From assembly GCF_029893365.1 (NCBI RefSeq), contig NZ_JARXUZ010000001.1:1674001-1738000 (forward strand): DNA of 64,000 bases, given 5' to 3'. Below the pieces are notes generated by a model. It had not been told where the DNA came from. It ran no database searches and saw only the letters and a program-made list of their open reading frames with translations. The translations under genes were made by a program, and so were the position numbers. Numbering within the stretch: position 1 is the stretch's first letter; each line of letters opens with the position of its first letter. Source of the DNA: Cryobacterium sp. CG_9.6 (GTDB lineage Bacteria > Actinomycetota > Actinomycetes > Actinomycetales > Microbacteriaceae). This document shows, piece by piece, positions 43,133 through 51,335 of this stretch.

Positions 43133-45173
43133 CGAAAGAATGATCAATCGCGTGTCGTCCGCTATCGTCTTCGTTTCGGGACCAGGCCAGTATGCGATCT
43201 CCGCAGCGGAGAAGGCGCATGTCCTGGCCGAAGTGCAGAGCGGGCACGGTGCTCTGTCAGGCAGCGAACCGCGAGCTCGACTCAACTGGGTGTACACGTC
43301 CCTCGACGTTGACCTGCCAACCTTCACGGCCTGGCAGGGGGCCAACTGGCCGGGACTCAGCGAACCCTTTTACCGGCATATCGACGATGCCCTGTGGAGT
43401 GGGACAACGCAGAAGATCTACTTCTTCAACGGGAGTGAATACAGTCGCGTCGATCCGAATAACGGCTGGAACGCCGATCCGGGATACCCCAAACCCATCG
43501 CCGGTAACTGGCCCGGTTTCCCCGCCAATTTTGCAGCGGGGATCGACGCAGCGCTCTGGAGCGGGACCACTCAACAGATTTACTTCTTCAAAGGCAGCGA
43601 ATACATTCGGGTGGATCCGGCCAACGGCTGGAATGTGGATGCCGGGTATCCCAAACCGATTGCCGGTAACTGGCCCGGGTTCCCCGCCGATTTTGCGCAG
43701 GGAGTGGACGCAGCGCTGTGGAGTGGCACCACATCGATGATCTACTTCTTCAAGGGCGACCAGTACATTCGCGTTGACCCTAGTAACGGGTGGAACGTCG
43801 ATGCCGGGTATCCGAAGCCCATCACCGGAAACTGGCCCGGTTTTCCGGATAGCTTCGCCACGGGTGTCGACGGGGCGTTGTGGAGTGGCACCACGGCGAA
43901 GATCTACTTCTTCAAGGCCAATCGCTTCTACAACGACTACATTCGGGTGGATCCGGCCGCCGGCTGGAACGTGGAAGCGGGCTATCCGAAACCGGTCGGT
44001 CTCGGGTGGGAAGCCGAGGACGCGTGGCGTGATCCTGCTCTCGTCCAGCTCGGGTTTCCTGCTGGCGATCCCGGTTTCACGCAGCTCGTGCAGTCCGTGC
44101 AGGCATCAACAGGTTCTCAGTACGGTTACGTGGGCTTCTTCACTAAAATGCCCACTGCCTGGTTCGCCTACGCCAATGGTATGAACTCTCTCAAAGTGGT
44201 CATGCGAGAAACCGGGACATCCTTTCTGAACTGGACATCCATCGACCGCGTCTATGCACACGAAACAGGGCATATCTTCGGAGCCTTCGACGAGTACACC
44301 GCGTCGAAGTGCGTGTGCACGGACTCCCACACGGGCTTCTTCACCGAGGTGAACGGTAATTGTCAGCTGTGCGCGGTCAATCCCACCGCCTGCCTCATGA
44401 ACAACAACGTCACCGCCATCTGCCCCTTCACCCAGGCATCCATTGGCTGGAAAGCGTTCCTTGACCGGATCGATACCGGTGTGCACACCTTCGTCAATAA
44501 CAAGCTGTATCTGTTCTCTGGCGAATACTACGTGCGGTACACCGGGTACACACTGGATCCCGGCTACCCGAAGCTCATTGCCGGCAACTGGCCCGGGTTC
44601 CCGGCGTCTTTCGCCGCGGGAGTGGATGCATCGCTCTGGAGCGGCCCCACGCAAAAGGTCTATTTCTTCAAGGGGAGTGAATACATTCGCGTTGATCCGG
44701 CAAACGGTTGGGCGGTTGAGGCGGGGTACCCCAAACCGATTGCGGGTAATTGGCCCGGGTTCCCGGCGTCGTTTGCCGCGGGAGTGGATGCAGCACTGTG
44801 GAGCAAGACCACGCAGAAGATCTACTTCTTCAAAGGTGGGCAGTATGTTCGGGTCGACCCGGCTGCCGGCTGGGCCGTCGAAGCGGGGTATCCGAAGCCT
44901 ATTGCGGGCAACTGGCCCGGGTTTCCGGCGTCCTACGCCACCGGAGTGGATGCCGCGGTGTGGGGTGACCCCAACTCGAAGATCTACTTCTTCAAGGCCA
45001 CGGGTTATGTTCGCGTCGATCCGAATGGCGGCTGGGCGGTGGAGGCGGGCTATCCCAAGCAGATCAACATCAATTGGATGCCGTTCCCGACGGCCGCGCT
45101 GCTGCGCGAGAGGGCGGACGATCAGGCAGCGGCGGTGACGGAGCCGACGACGCAGAGCGAGGACACCGACTGA
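43125..45173 (+). CDS. Hemopexin-repeat protein with central HEXXHXXGXXD zinc metalloprotease core
   Basis: A 682-residue protein. Four hemopexin-type repeats (about 74-293; each NWPGFPxxF...GVDAALWSGTT...IYFFKGxxYIRVDP...AGYPKPI) form a first set. A middle domain (294-455) carries H379-E-T-G-H383-I-F-G386-A-F-D389, a metzincin-like zinc motif with Asp as third ligand, a possible Met-turn CLMNNN (M425), and six Cys (396, 398, 413, 416, 423, 433). Four more repeats (about 456-650) form a second set. The repeats are 80-90% alike. No signal peptide is visible. AGGAGGCGAG precedes ATG 43125. A terminator-like hairpin follows. Substrate and target unknown. Confidence 0.85.
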   Translation: MVNERMINRVSSAIVFVSGPGQYAISAAEKAHVLAEVQSGHGALSGSEPRARLNWVYTSLDVDLPTFTAWQGANWPGLSEPFYRHIDDALWSGTTQKIYFFNGSEYSRVDPNNGWNADPGYPKPIAGNWPGFPANFAAGIDAALWSGTTQQIYFFKGSEYIRVDPANGWNVDAGYPKPIAGNWPGFPADFAQGVDAALWSGTTSMIYFFKGDQYIRVDPSNGWNVDAGYPKPITGNWPGFPDSFATGVDGALWSGTTAKIYFFKANRFYNDYIRVDPAAGWNVEAGYPKPVGLGWEAEDAWRDPALVQLGFPAGDPGFTQLVQSVQASTGSQYGYVGFFTKMPTAWFAYANGMNSLKVVMRETGTSFLNWTSIDRVYAHETGHIFGAFDEYTASKCVCTDSHTGFFTEVNGNCQLCAVNPTACLMNNNVTAICPFTQASIGWKAFLDRIDTGVHTFVNNKLYLFSGEYYVRYTGYTLDPGYPKLIAGNWPGFPASFAAGVDASLWSGPTQKVYFFKGSEYIRVDPANGWAVEAGYPKPIAGNWPGFPASFAAGVDAALWSKTTQKIYFFKGGQYVRVDPAAGWAVEAGYPKPIAGNWPGFPASYATGVDAAVWGDPNSKIYFFKATGYVRVDPNGGWAVEAGYPKQININWMPFPTAALLRERADDQAAAVTEPTTQSEDTD

Positions 45174-45183
45174 CGGACCGACG

Positions 45184-45218
45184 GACAGGGTGGTGACGTT
45201 TCACGCCGCCACCCTGTC
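45184..45218 (+). terminator. Terminator after the hemopexin-metalloprotease gene
   Basis: GACAGGGTGG...CCACCCTGTC, a 10-bp stem extended inside with one mismatch and a wobble, loop TTTCA, 11 bp after the stop codon. Confidence 0.75.
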
Positions 45219-45280
45219 TGCACCAGCAATCACCAGCAATCACCACAGAGGCACAGAAGCACCAGTCATTGGAGATAACG

Positions 45281-45748
45281 ATGAGCACAATCTTGAACCC
45301 CTATCTCGGCTTTGGCGAGACCGCCCGGGAGGCCATGGACTTTTACCAGAGCGTTTTTGGAGGCACGCTCACCCGAAGTACTTTTGCGGAGTTTCACGTG
45401 AGCGAGGACCCTGCCGAAGCGGACAAGATCATGCACTCCGTGCTCGTTACCGATGCGGGTCTCACCCTGATGGCAGCCGACACTCCCAACACGATGCCGT
45501 ATACGCCCGGGGACAATTTTTCCGTCTCCCTCAGCGGTGAGGACGACGTCGAGCTGCACAGGTTCTGGGACGGACTCGCTGTTGAGGGGACGGTGACGAT
45601 GGATCTGAGCCCGTCACCGTGGAATGACCAGTTTGGTATGGTTCGCGACAGATTCGGAGTGACCTGGCTGGTGAACATCGCCGCACCGGTATCGGCCGAG
45701 AATATCTCGGACGACGCCGTGCCCCGTTCCACTGCCGACGATTACTAA
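45281..45748 (+). CDS. VOC family protein (PhnB-like)
   Basis: A 155-residue protein of the glyoxalase/VOC superfamily, PhnB group: MSTILNPYLGFGETAREAMDFYQSVFGG (start strand-helix), FHVSEDPAEADKIMHSVLV, PWNDQFGMVRDRFGVTWLVNI (closing strands with W-x-x-x-x-G-x-x-x-D). Function is not known for this group. GGAGATAACG precedes ATG 45281; the longer in-frame start at 45269 lacks conserved residues. Confidence 0.85.
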   Translation: MSTILNPYLGFGETAREAMDFYQSVFGGTLTRSTFAEFHVSEDPAEADKIMHSVLVTDAGLTLMAADTPNTMPYTPGDNFSVSLSGEDDVELHRFWDGLAVEGTVTMDLSPSPWNDQFGMVRDRFGVTWLVNIAAPVSAENISDDAVPRSTADDY

Positions 45749-45770
45749 AGCCCCGTCGAGCCTGCTCGTA

Positions 45771-47327
45771 CTAGTCCTGATCGTCCAGGCTCCGGGCGTG
45801 GGCACTCGTCATTCGTCGCACGGCAGCCAGCGGCAACGGGAGCCAGGTGGGGCGGTTGCGCGTTTCATACACCGTCTCATAGATCGCTTTGTCGAGTTCG
45901 AGGGCTTCGAGGAGCGGGTTGTGTTCGAGGTAATCTCCCGGGTACACGAAGAGCGTGGAAGAGCGCGGTGCAGACGACGCGGACGATTCCCCCGTGCTGA
46001 TCCCGGCCAGATACCCGGCGAGAAACGCACGTCGGCATGTTGCTGACCACTCGAGGATGTCGTTGGGATCCCGATGCGGGTCTGCCTGCGTCACGGTGCC
46101 CGCCACATAGTCAAAAGACCGCAGTATTCCGGCAACGTCACGGAGCGGCACGTCCGGCTCATTCCGTTCGGCCACGGGACGGAGCGGTTCGCCCTCAAAA
46201 TCGAGAAGAATCCACCCGCGCTCCGGAACATCGAGTACCTGACCGAGGTGAAAGTCTCCGTGGATACGCTGCAGGCGAGGCCACGAGACGGTGAGCGCTC
46301 GGGCGAACATGCTCTCGACCTCGGTGCGCATAGCCCGCAGCGGCGGTACCTCAATCATGGCCGCGCGAAACCGGTCCAGCATCAGGGTGACCATACTCAC
46401 CATCAGTCGCGGTGTCGCGACGCGGGTGGGCAGTACGGCCGCGAGGTCGGCGTGGATCCCGGCTGTCGCTTCACCGAGTCGACGAGCCGGTTCACTGAAA
46501 TCCTGCCCAGCGGTGGCGGCCTCAAGTGCCGTGCGCCAGGCATCCGCCACGTTCGGAAGGAACTCCTGCACAAAGACAAGGTGACCAGACACGCGTTCGT
46601 TGGGTTGGTGGGGGTCACGCCACTGGCCCGTCACGGCGCCGACAGGTTCGGGAATGAACACCGAACCGGCAGTGGCGAGAGCCGACTGCACGACGACGTC
46701 GGGGTTCTGGCCCGGGTACACGGCACGAAACAGTTTGCAGATGACGGGCGACACCACTCGATTCCCTGCGGCCAGCTCGCAAATGATCGATGTGTTGGAC
46801 TGTTCCCCGTTGAGGACGTGGCTGGAGAGCACGCTCGCTGTGCGTACCCGATTTGCCAGCGACCGCGCGGGGGACACCGTGACACAGGGTTCTCCCCGGG
46901 CAACCATGTCTGCCGACAGGTCATTTGCTGCCGGGTAGGTCTCGCCCTCGACAATGAACCGAAGAAGTGCCGAGACCCACGCGCTGTCGTGGGTGCCGTC
47001 GTACACGAACGGGTGATCGGTCGCCGTATTCTGGTCCACGGCGATCAGAGCGGGTGCGAGGTGAGGCTGGCGTTGTCGATACTCGGTGAGGGGTATGTGA
47101 AAGAGCACAGCCTGACTGCTGAACGTGTCACGAACCAGGAGTGTGCGCAGCCGCACGTCAAGGTCCGCCGACGGGAGGGGCCACTCCGCCACGATCACCA
47201 GAGTTGGCAGGGCAGCGTGGGACGGAAACCAGCGTTGCTCGGCCACCCAGCGAGAGAGAAAATCAGGGAGGTGCCTGCCGTCATCCGCTCCATGACCGGT
47301 GTTAGTGGGAGTCTGCTGGTCCGTCAT
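45771..47327 (-). CDS. mak: Maltokinase (Mak/Pep2 type)
   Basis: A 518-residue kinase-like protein. The N-terminal cap has the family-typical FLSRWVAEQRWFPSH near residue 24. The catalytic loop RIHGDFHLGQVLD is near 355 and the metal-binding WILLDFEGEPLRPVAER near 372; a helical C-terminus includes YPGDYLEHNPLLEALELDKAIYETVYE. It makes maltose-1-phosphate from maltose, feeding GlgE glucan synthesis. No treS, glgE or glgB gene is adjacent. ATG 47327 is preferred; an ATG at 47369 is also open. Confidence 0.88.
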   Translation of the reverse strand: MTDQQTPTNTGHGADDGRHLPDFLSRWVAEQRWFPSHAALPTLVIVAEWPLPSADLDVRLRTLLVRDTFSSQAVLFHIPLTEYRQRQPHLAPALIAVDQNTATDHPFVYDGTHDSAWVSALLRFIVEGETYPAANDLSADMVARGEPCVTVSPARSLANRVRTASVLSSHVLNGEQSNTSIICELAAGNRVVSPVICKLFRAVYPGQNPDVVVQSALATAGSVFIPEPVGAVTGQWRDPHQPNERVSGHLVFVQEFLPNVADAWRTALEAATAGQDFSEPARRLGEATAGIHADLAAVLPTRVATPRLMVSMVTLMLDRFRAAMIEVPPLRAMRTEVESMFARALTVSWPRLQRIHGDFHLGQVLDVPERGWILLDFEGEPLRPVAERNEPDVPLRDVAGILRSFDYVAGTVTQADPHRDPNDILEWSATCRRAFLAGYLAGISTGESSASSAPRSSTLFVYPGDYLEHNPLLEALELDKAIYETVYETRNRPTWLPLPLAAVRRMTSAHARSLDDQD

Positions 47328-47410
47328 GCGGCCAGCGTACGCGCGCTCTCGGCCGAAGCACAGGGCCACACCTCACCGATTCTGATCGGGCGCGCGAACC
47401 TTCTGAGACC

Positions 47411-48658
47411 TCAGACGATCGCGGAGATCCCGGTCACGGCGCGCCCCACGAGCAGAGCGTTGATTTCATAGCTCCCCTCATACGAGTAGATGGCCTCCGC
47501 GTCGGCAAAAATCTTCGCCATTTCAAATTCCGTACTGATGCCATTCCCCCCGAGGATTCCCCGTCCGAGAGCCACCGTCTCGCGCATACGCGTGGTACAG
47601 GTGGCTTTCGCGAGTGCTGCCTGATCCATCGTTAGCCGGTCAGATTGCTGCAGGCGGGCGAGTTGAACCAGCAGAGTGAGGCACAGGGTGGCATTGCCGA
47701 TCATGCGCGACAACTGTTCCTGAATGAGTTGGAAGGCAGCGATCGGCTGCCCGAACTGCCGCCTGTCGAGGGCATACGCGCGAGCCACGTCGAAGGCGGC
47801 GAACTGTTGTCCCACAGCCTGCCACGAGACCCACACCCGCGAATTACGCAGGAGCACATTGGTGTCCCGAAAGCTGTTGGTGCCCGGCAGCCGGTTGGTG
47901 CTGGGGATACGCACGTTGTCCAGAGTGATGTTGGCGTTCTGCACAATCCGCACGGAGATTTTATTCTCGATGGTGCTCGTGGAGAAGCCCTGTCGTTCCT
48001 TCTCGACGATAAAGCCCTTGATCTGTTTGTCCGCGGTGTCCCGGGCCCACACCAGAACGTAGTCGGCCATGCCCGCGTTCCCAATCCAGCGCTTGTGGCC
48101 GTTGATCACCCACTCATCACCCACGGCAGTAGCGGTGGTCTGCATGGCCCGAGAGATGTCGGAGCCGTGATCCGGTTCCGTCAACGCAAACGCACCGATC
48201 TTGCGAAGGGCCAGCAGGTCCGGCAGCAGACGCTCGCGCTGCTCGTCCGAGCCCAACTGTTCGATCGCGGCGGCAAAGAGCTCGTGGTGCACACCGAAGA
48301 ACGTGGAGATGGAGGTATCGGCGCGGGTGAGCTCCATCTGCAGCAGCCCCGTAAGCAGATGGCTCGTGTCCGAACCGCTACTGCTGCTGAGGTTCTGCGC
48401 CGCCAGCTTGGGAAGCAGGGCAAACGGGAACTCGGCCCGATTCCAGAAATCCACCGCCAGCGGACGCACTTCCGTTTGGAAGAATTCGCGGGCCTGTGCG
48501 AGACGTTCACGTTCTGGCTCGGAGAGGAGATCGGTGATGAAGAGCAGATCGGCGGTCGGGTAGGGAACCTCGTCATGCTCGGCATCAGCGGTCACGGGGA
48601 CCGGGGCAGTGGGACGGTCACGGAGCAGATCTGTGGCGGCAGGGGAGTCGAACGTCAT
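47411..48658 (-). CDS. Acyl-CoA dehydrogenase
   Basis: A 415-residue flavoenzyme. FALTEPDHGSDIS and GHKRWIGNAGMADYVLVWARD are the central FAD/substrate-binding motifs, as in glutaryl-CoA dehydrogenase-like members; ALDRRQFGQPIAAFQLIQ and YSYEGSYEINALLVGRAVTG (catalytic Glu in EGSYEIN) complete the pattern. It oxidises short acyl-CoA substrates; the chain specificity is not readable. The divergent TetR gene shares the palindromic operator 48681-48706. Confidence 0.9.
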   Translation of the reverse strand: MTFDSPAATDLLRDRPTAPVPVTADAEHDEVPYPTADLLFITDLLSEPERERLAQAREFFQTEVRPLAVDFWNRAEFPFALLPKLAAQNLSSSSGSDTSHLLTGLLQMELTRADTSISTFFGVHHELFAAAIEQLGSDEQRERLLPDLLALRKIGAFALTEPDHGSDISRAMQTTATAVGDEWVINGHKRWIGNAGMADYVLVWARDTADKQIKGFIVEKERQGFSTSTIENKISVRIVQNANITLDNVRIPSTNRLPGTNSFRDTNVLLRNSRVWVSWQAVGQQFAAFDVARAYALDRRQFGQPIAAFQLIQEQLSRMIGNATLCLTLLVQLARLQQSDRLTMDQAALAKATCTTRMRETVALGRGILGGNGISTEFEMAKIFADAEAIYSYEGSYEINALLVGRAVTGISAIV

Positions 48659-48680
48659 TGTTTACCTCGCGCAAATTATT

Positions 48681-48706
48681 GGTACGATTTCGAGTACGAT
48701 CGTACA
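48681..48706. promoter_or_regulatory. TetR operator between the acyl-CoA dehydrogenase and regulator genes
   Basis: GTACGATCGTAC (48694-48705) is a perfect 12-bp palindrome; another GTACGAT half-site lies at 48682-48688. It sits in the 76-bp divergent intergenic region and fits autoregulation by the TetR protein and control of the dehydrogenase. Confidence 0.7.
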
Positions 48707-48734
48707 CCACAAGTATCGGCAGAAAGGATCGAAT

Positions 48735-49340
48735 ATGACCATTCCGACTCTGGCCCGTCGTCCTCGCGAACGCTGGTCGGCCCGTCAGGACGAGCTGTTT
48801 GGCCAACTCGTGGATCTGTTTCTGCGCGAAGGCTTTGCAGACATGACGCTGGCCGACGCCGCGACACGGCTGCACTGCTCCAAGTCGACCATCTACTCTC
48901 TGGCGCGCAGTCGGGAGCAGCTGGTGCAGAAGGTGGTCGTACATTTCTTTCGTGCTGCCGCCGAACACGTGGAACAGAAGTTGCACGGCACGCTCGACCC
49001 GACCGATCGCATCGCCGCGTATCTGCGGGCCGTCGGTGCTGAACTGCGCCCGGCATCCGCTGCCTTCATGGACGACGTGGCCGCTTTCGACCCCGCGAAT
49101 GCTGTTTACGAGCGCAACACTGCTTTCGCTGCGGTGCGTGTCGGCGCACTTATTCGCGACGGTGTGGAAGCAGGGGCGTTTCGGGAGGTGCCGGCGGCCT
49201 TTATCGCCGAGGCCGTGTCCGCAGTTATGGTGCGGATTCAGCAACAGCACATCACCGAGAGCACGGGCCTCACGCCAGCCCAGGCGTATGACGAGCTGGC
49301 CGACCTCGTCGTCAATGGAATTCGCGCCCCGACGACCTGA
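48735..49340 (+). CDS. TetR family transcriptional regulator
   Basis: A 201-residue regulator. An N-terminal TetR helix-turn-helix, LVDLFLREGFADMTLADAATRLHCSKSTIYSLARSREQL (about 23-61), is followed by a helical ligand-binding domain. ATG 48735 has AGAAAGGATCGA upstream. It is divergent from the acyl-CoA dehydrogenase gene and convergent with the enoyl-CoA hydratase gene, and probably senses an acyl-CoA or fatty acid. Confidence 0.9.
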   Translation: MTIPTLARRPRERWSARQDELFGQLVDLFLREGFADMTLADAATRLHCSKSTIYSLARSREQLVQKVVVHFFRAAAEHVEQKLHGTLDPTDRIAAYLRAVGAELRPASAAFMDDVAAFDPANAVYERNTAFAAVRVGALIRDGVEAGAFREVPAAFIAEAVSAVMVRIQQQHITESTGLTPAQAYDELADLVVNGIRAPTT

Positions 49341-49346
49341 CGGGCC

Positions 49347-50123
49347 CTACCGGTTCGTGAAGACCGGGCTCCGCTTCTCTACGAAGGCGGCCATTCCTTC
49401 TTTCTGATCCTCGGTCGCAAACGTGGAGTGAAAGAGACGACGCTCGAAACGGATGCCCTCCGCCAGCGTCGTCTCGAAGGCCGCGTTGACGGCTTCTTTC
49501 GCGAGCATCGTGATGGGGGTGGAACGCGATGCAATCGTCGTCGCCGTGGCAAGCGCATCGGTGAGAAGGTCGGCAGCGGGAACGACTCGAGCGACGAGGC
49601 CGCAGCGCTCGGCCTCCTCGGCACCCATCGTGCGACCGGTCAGGATCAGTTCCATGGCCTTGGCTTTGCCCACGGCGCGGGTGAGTCGCTGTGATCCGCC
49701 GATTCCGGGGATGACACCGAGTTTTATTTCCGGCTGGCCGAATTTGGCCGTGTCCGCCGCGATGATGAAGTCGCAGATCATGGCCAGTTCGCAGCCGCCA
49801 CCGAGGGCGTGTCCGGCAACGGCGGCAATGACGGGGGTGCGCACCGCGGCGAGAGCGCTCCAGCCGGCGAACCAGTCGGCCGCATACATCTCCATATAGG
49901 TCTGCGGCGCCATCTCCTTGATGTCGGCCCCGGCCGCGAAGGCGCGCTCCGAGCCGGTGATCACAATCGCCCCGATCTCGGGATCTCGATCGAGTTCCGT
50001 TGCTGCGGCAACCACGTCACGCATGAGGGCATCGTTCAGCGCATTGAGCGCTTCGGGACGGTTCAGCGTGATCAGGCCCACCCGGTCGCGGCGCTCCAGC
50101 AGAATATTCTCGTAGTTGCTCAT
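49347..50123 (-). CDS. Enoyl-CoA hydratase
   Basis: A 258-residue crotonase-fold protein. Oxyanion-hole strands: [15 protein letters not shown] and [18 protein letters not shown], the latter with the catalytic Glu region; [19 protein letters not shown] supplies the second conserved Glu/Gly pattern. It hydrates trans-2-enoyl-CoA in beta-oxidation. It ends 6 bp from the TetR gene on the opposite strand. Confidence 0.92.
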   Translation of the reverse strand: MSNYENILLERRDRVGLITLNRPEALNALNDALMRDVVAAATELDRDPEIGAIVITGSERAFAAGADIKEMAPQTYMEMYAADWFAGWSALAAVRTPVIAAVAGHALGGGCELAMICDFIIAADTAKFGQPEIKLGVIPGIGGSQRLTRAVGKAKAMELILTGRTMGAEEAERCGLVARVVPAADLLTDALATATTIASRSTPITMLAKEAVNAAFETTLAEGIRFERRLFHSTFATEDQKEGMAAFVEKRSPVFTNR

Positions 50124-50284
50124 CTGGTGTGTATCCCCTCGAGTGGTTCTCGTGCGCGCGACGGTGCGGGCTTCGTGCCCAACGTACTAGCAATGACGGA
50201 GCATTTCGAGCCGAGCGCACCGGACTCAGCTGGCGGACTCAGTACCCCCGTACTCGGCCGCCACCCTCTGGGTGGGACGGATCG

Positions 50285-51082
50285 CTAGCGCGACGAAGCT
50301 CTGAGCGAGGTCGTGGTGTCGACACGACGATGGTTCTCATTCCGCATTCCGGGCGAAGTGACAGCGCGGCCCGGTTGCAGGAGCTCGGCAAAACGCGGTG
50401 AGGGAGGAACCCCCAGCTCGCGGCGCAGGGTGACGCAGAAGTTCCGGTACGTTGCTATCGCCGTGGCTCGATTATCGGATGCGAGATGCCCGCGCACGAG
50501 AAGGAGCTGAACACTTTCCCGCAGCGGTTCTATGGTCGACGCTGCACGGGCAGCGACCAGTGCTCGCTCGGTATTCCCCTGAGCGAGGTAACGACGGGCG
50601 AGGATCTCCAAGGCGTCCACGCGCTCGTGCTGGAGGAGCTCTTGCTCGGCCACGACCCAGTCCTCGTACCAACCAGGGAGGAGTTCTGATGTGCACAGGA
50701 GGTCTGAGGTTCGCAGGTGCTCGATCGTTGCGACGGGAACCCCGGAATCCCGTGAATCTATCACGATGCCGATCTTTTCTCGGAGCTGCCGAACGTCTAC
50801 GCGGACGTGATCGTGCAGCTTCAGCGGTTCCGACCCGCAGATGAGAAGTGGAAGCTGGTGGGAGATGCGAAAGATGCTTGCACGCAGATTTCCCGCGGCT
50901 CGCTCTTCAGACCCATCGGGCCAGAGCAACGTGGCAATGAAATGCCGGGGCCGCACTCCCAGGAGGGCAAGCACCGTGATCACCCGCTGTTGCCTGGCTC
51001 CCACGTCGACCGGTTCGCCGTCCCGTTTCAATTGCCAGTAATCGAGCAGGGTGAGGTCATAACGGGGAACAAGAGCTGGCAT
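50285..51082 (-). CDS. SARP/BTAD-type transcriptional regulator
   Basis: A 265-residue regulator with an OmpR-type winged helix (about 1-95, with RQQRVITVLALLGVRPRHFIATLLWPDGSEERAAGNLRASIFRI) followed by a bacterial transcriptional activation (BTAD) domain with TPR-like helices, ARRYLAQGNTERALVAARAASTIEPLRESV. SARP proteins usually switch on secondary metabolism or developmental genes. Start at 51082 (GGAGGG at 6 nt); the longer frame to 51391 lies in the upstream region. It is divergent from the flotillin gene, about 250 bp away. Confidence 0.85.
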   Translation of the reverse strand: MPALVPRYDLTLLDYWQLKRDGEPVDVGARQQRVITVLALLGVRPRHFIATLLWPDGSEERAAGNLRASIFRISHQLPLLICGSEPLKLHDHVRVDVRQLREKIGIVIDSRDSGVPVATIEHLRTSDLLCTSELLPGWYEDWVVAEQELLQHERVDALEILARRYLAQGNTERALVAARAASTIEPLRESVQLLLVRGHLASDNRATAIATYRNFCVTLRRELGVPPSPRFAELLQPGRAVTSPGMRNENHRRVDTTTSLRASSR

Positions 51083-51335
51083 TGTCGCCCTCCTTGCGTG
51101 ACCTGCCGTGAAGAAGGGTCCGGCTTCGACGGTTGAACCCAACGGCACTCTGTGCATTACGGCCAGAATGGCCAGTCCGGCGTGTGTTGTCAATGCGCTG
51201 GCGCGATGGATTTCTGTGACTTCCCTTTGGGGCACGTGGAGGGCAATCTCTGCGAGACTGAATGGGCACGAGGTGCCCGCGGCGACCAGCTCGGGGGGAA
51301 ATGTCAGGTTCGCGCTCCGGCGCCGGAAGGACCCA

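Noticed and set aside
45221..45245. ACCAGCAATC duplication after the protease gene
   Set aside because: Two short copies only; no sign of function beyond local slippage.
46074..47471. A 465-residue plus-strand frame antisense to the maltokinase
   Set aside because: The minus-strand gene has all kinase motifs, and the plus frame shows no family-like segment.
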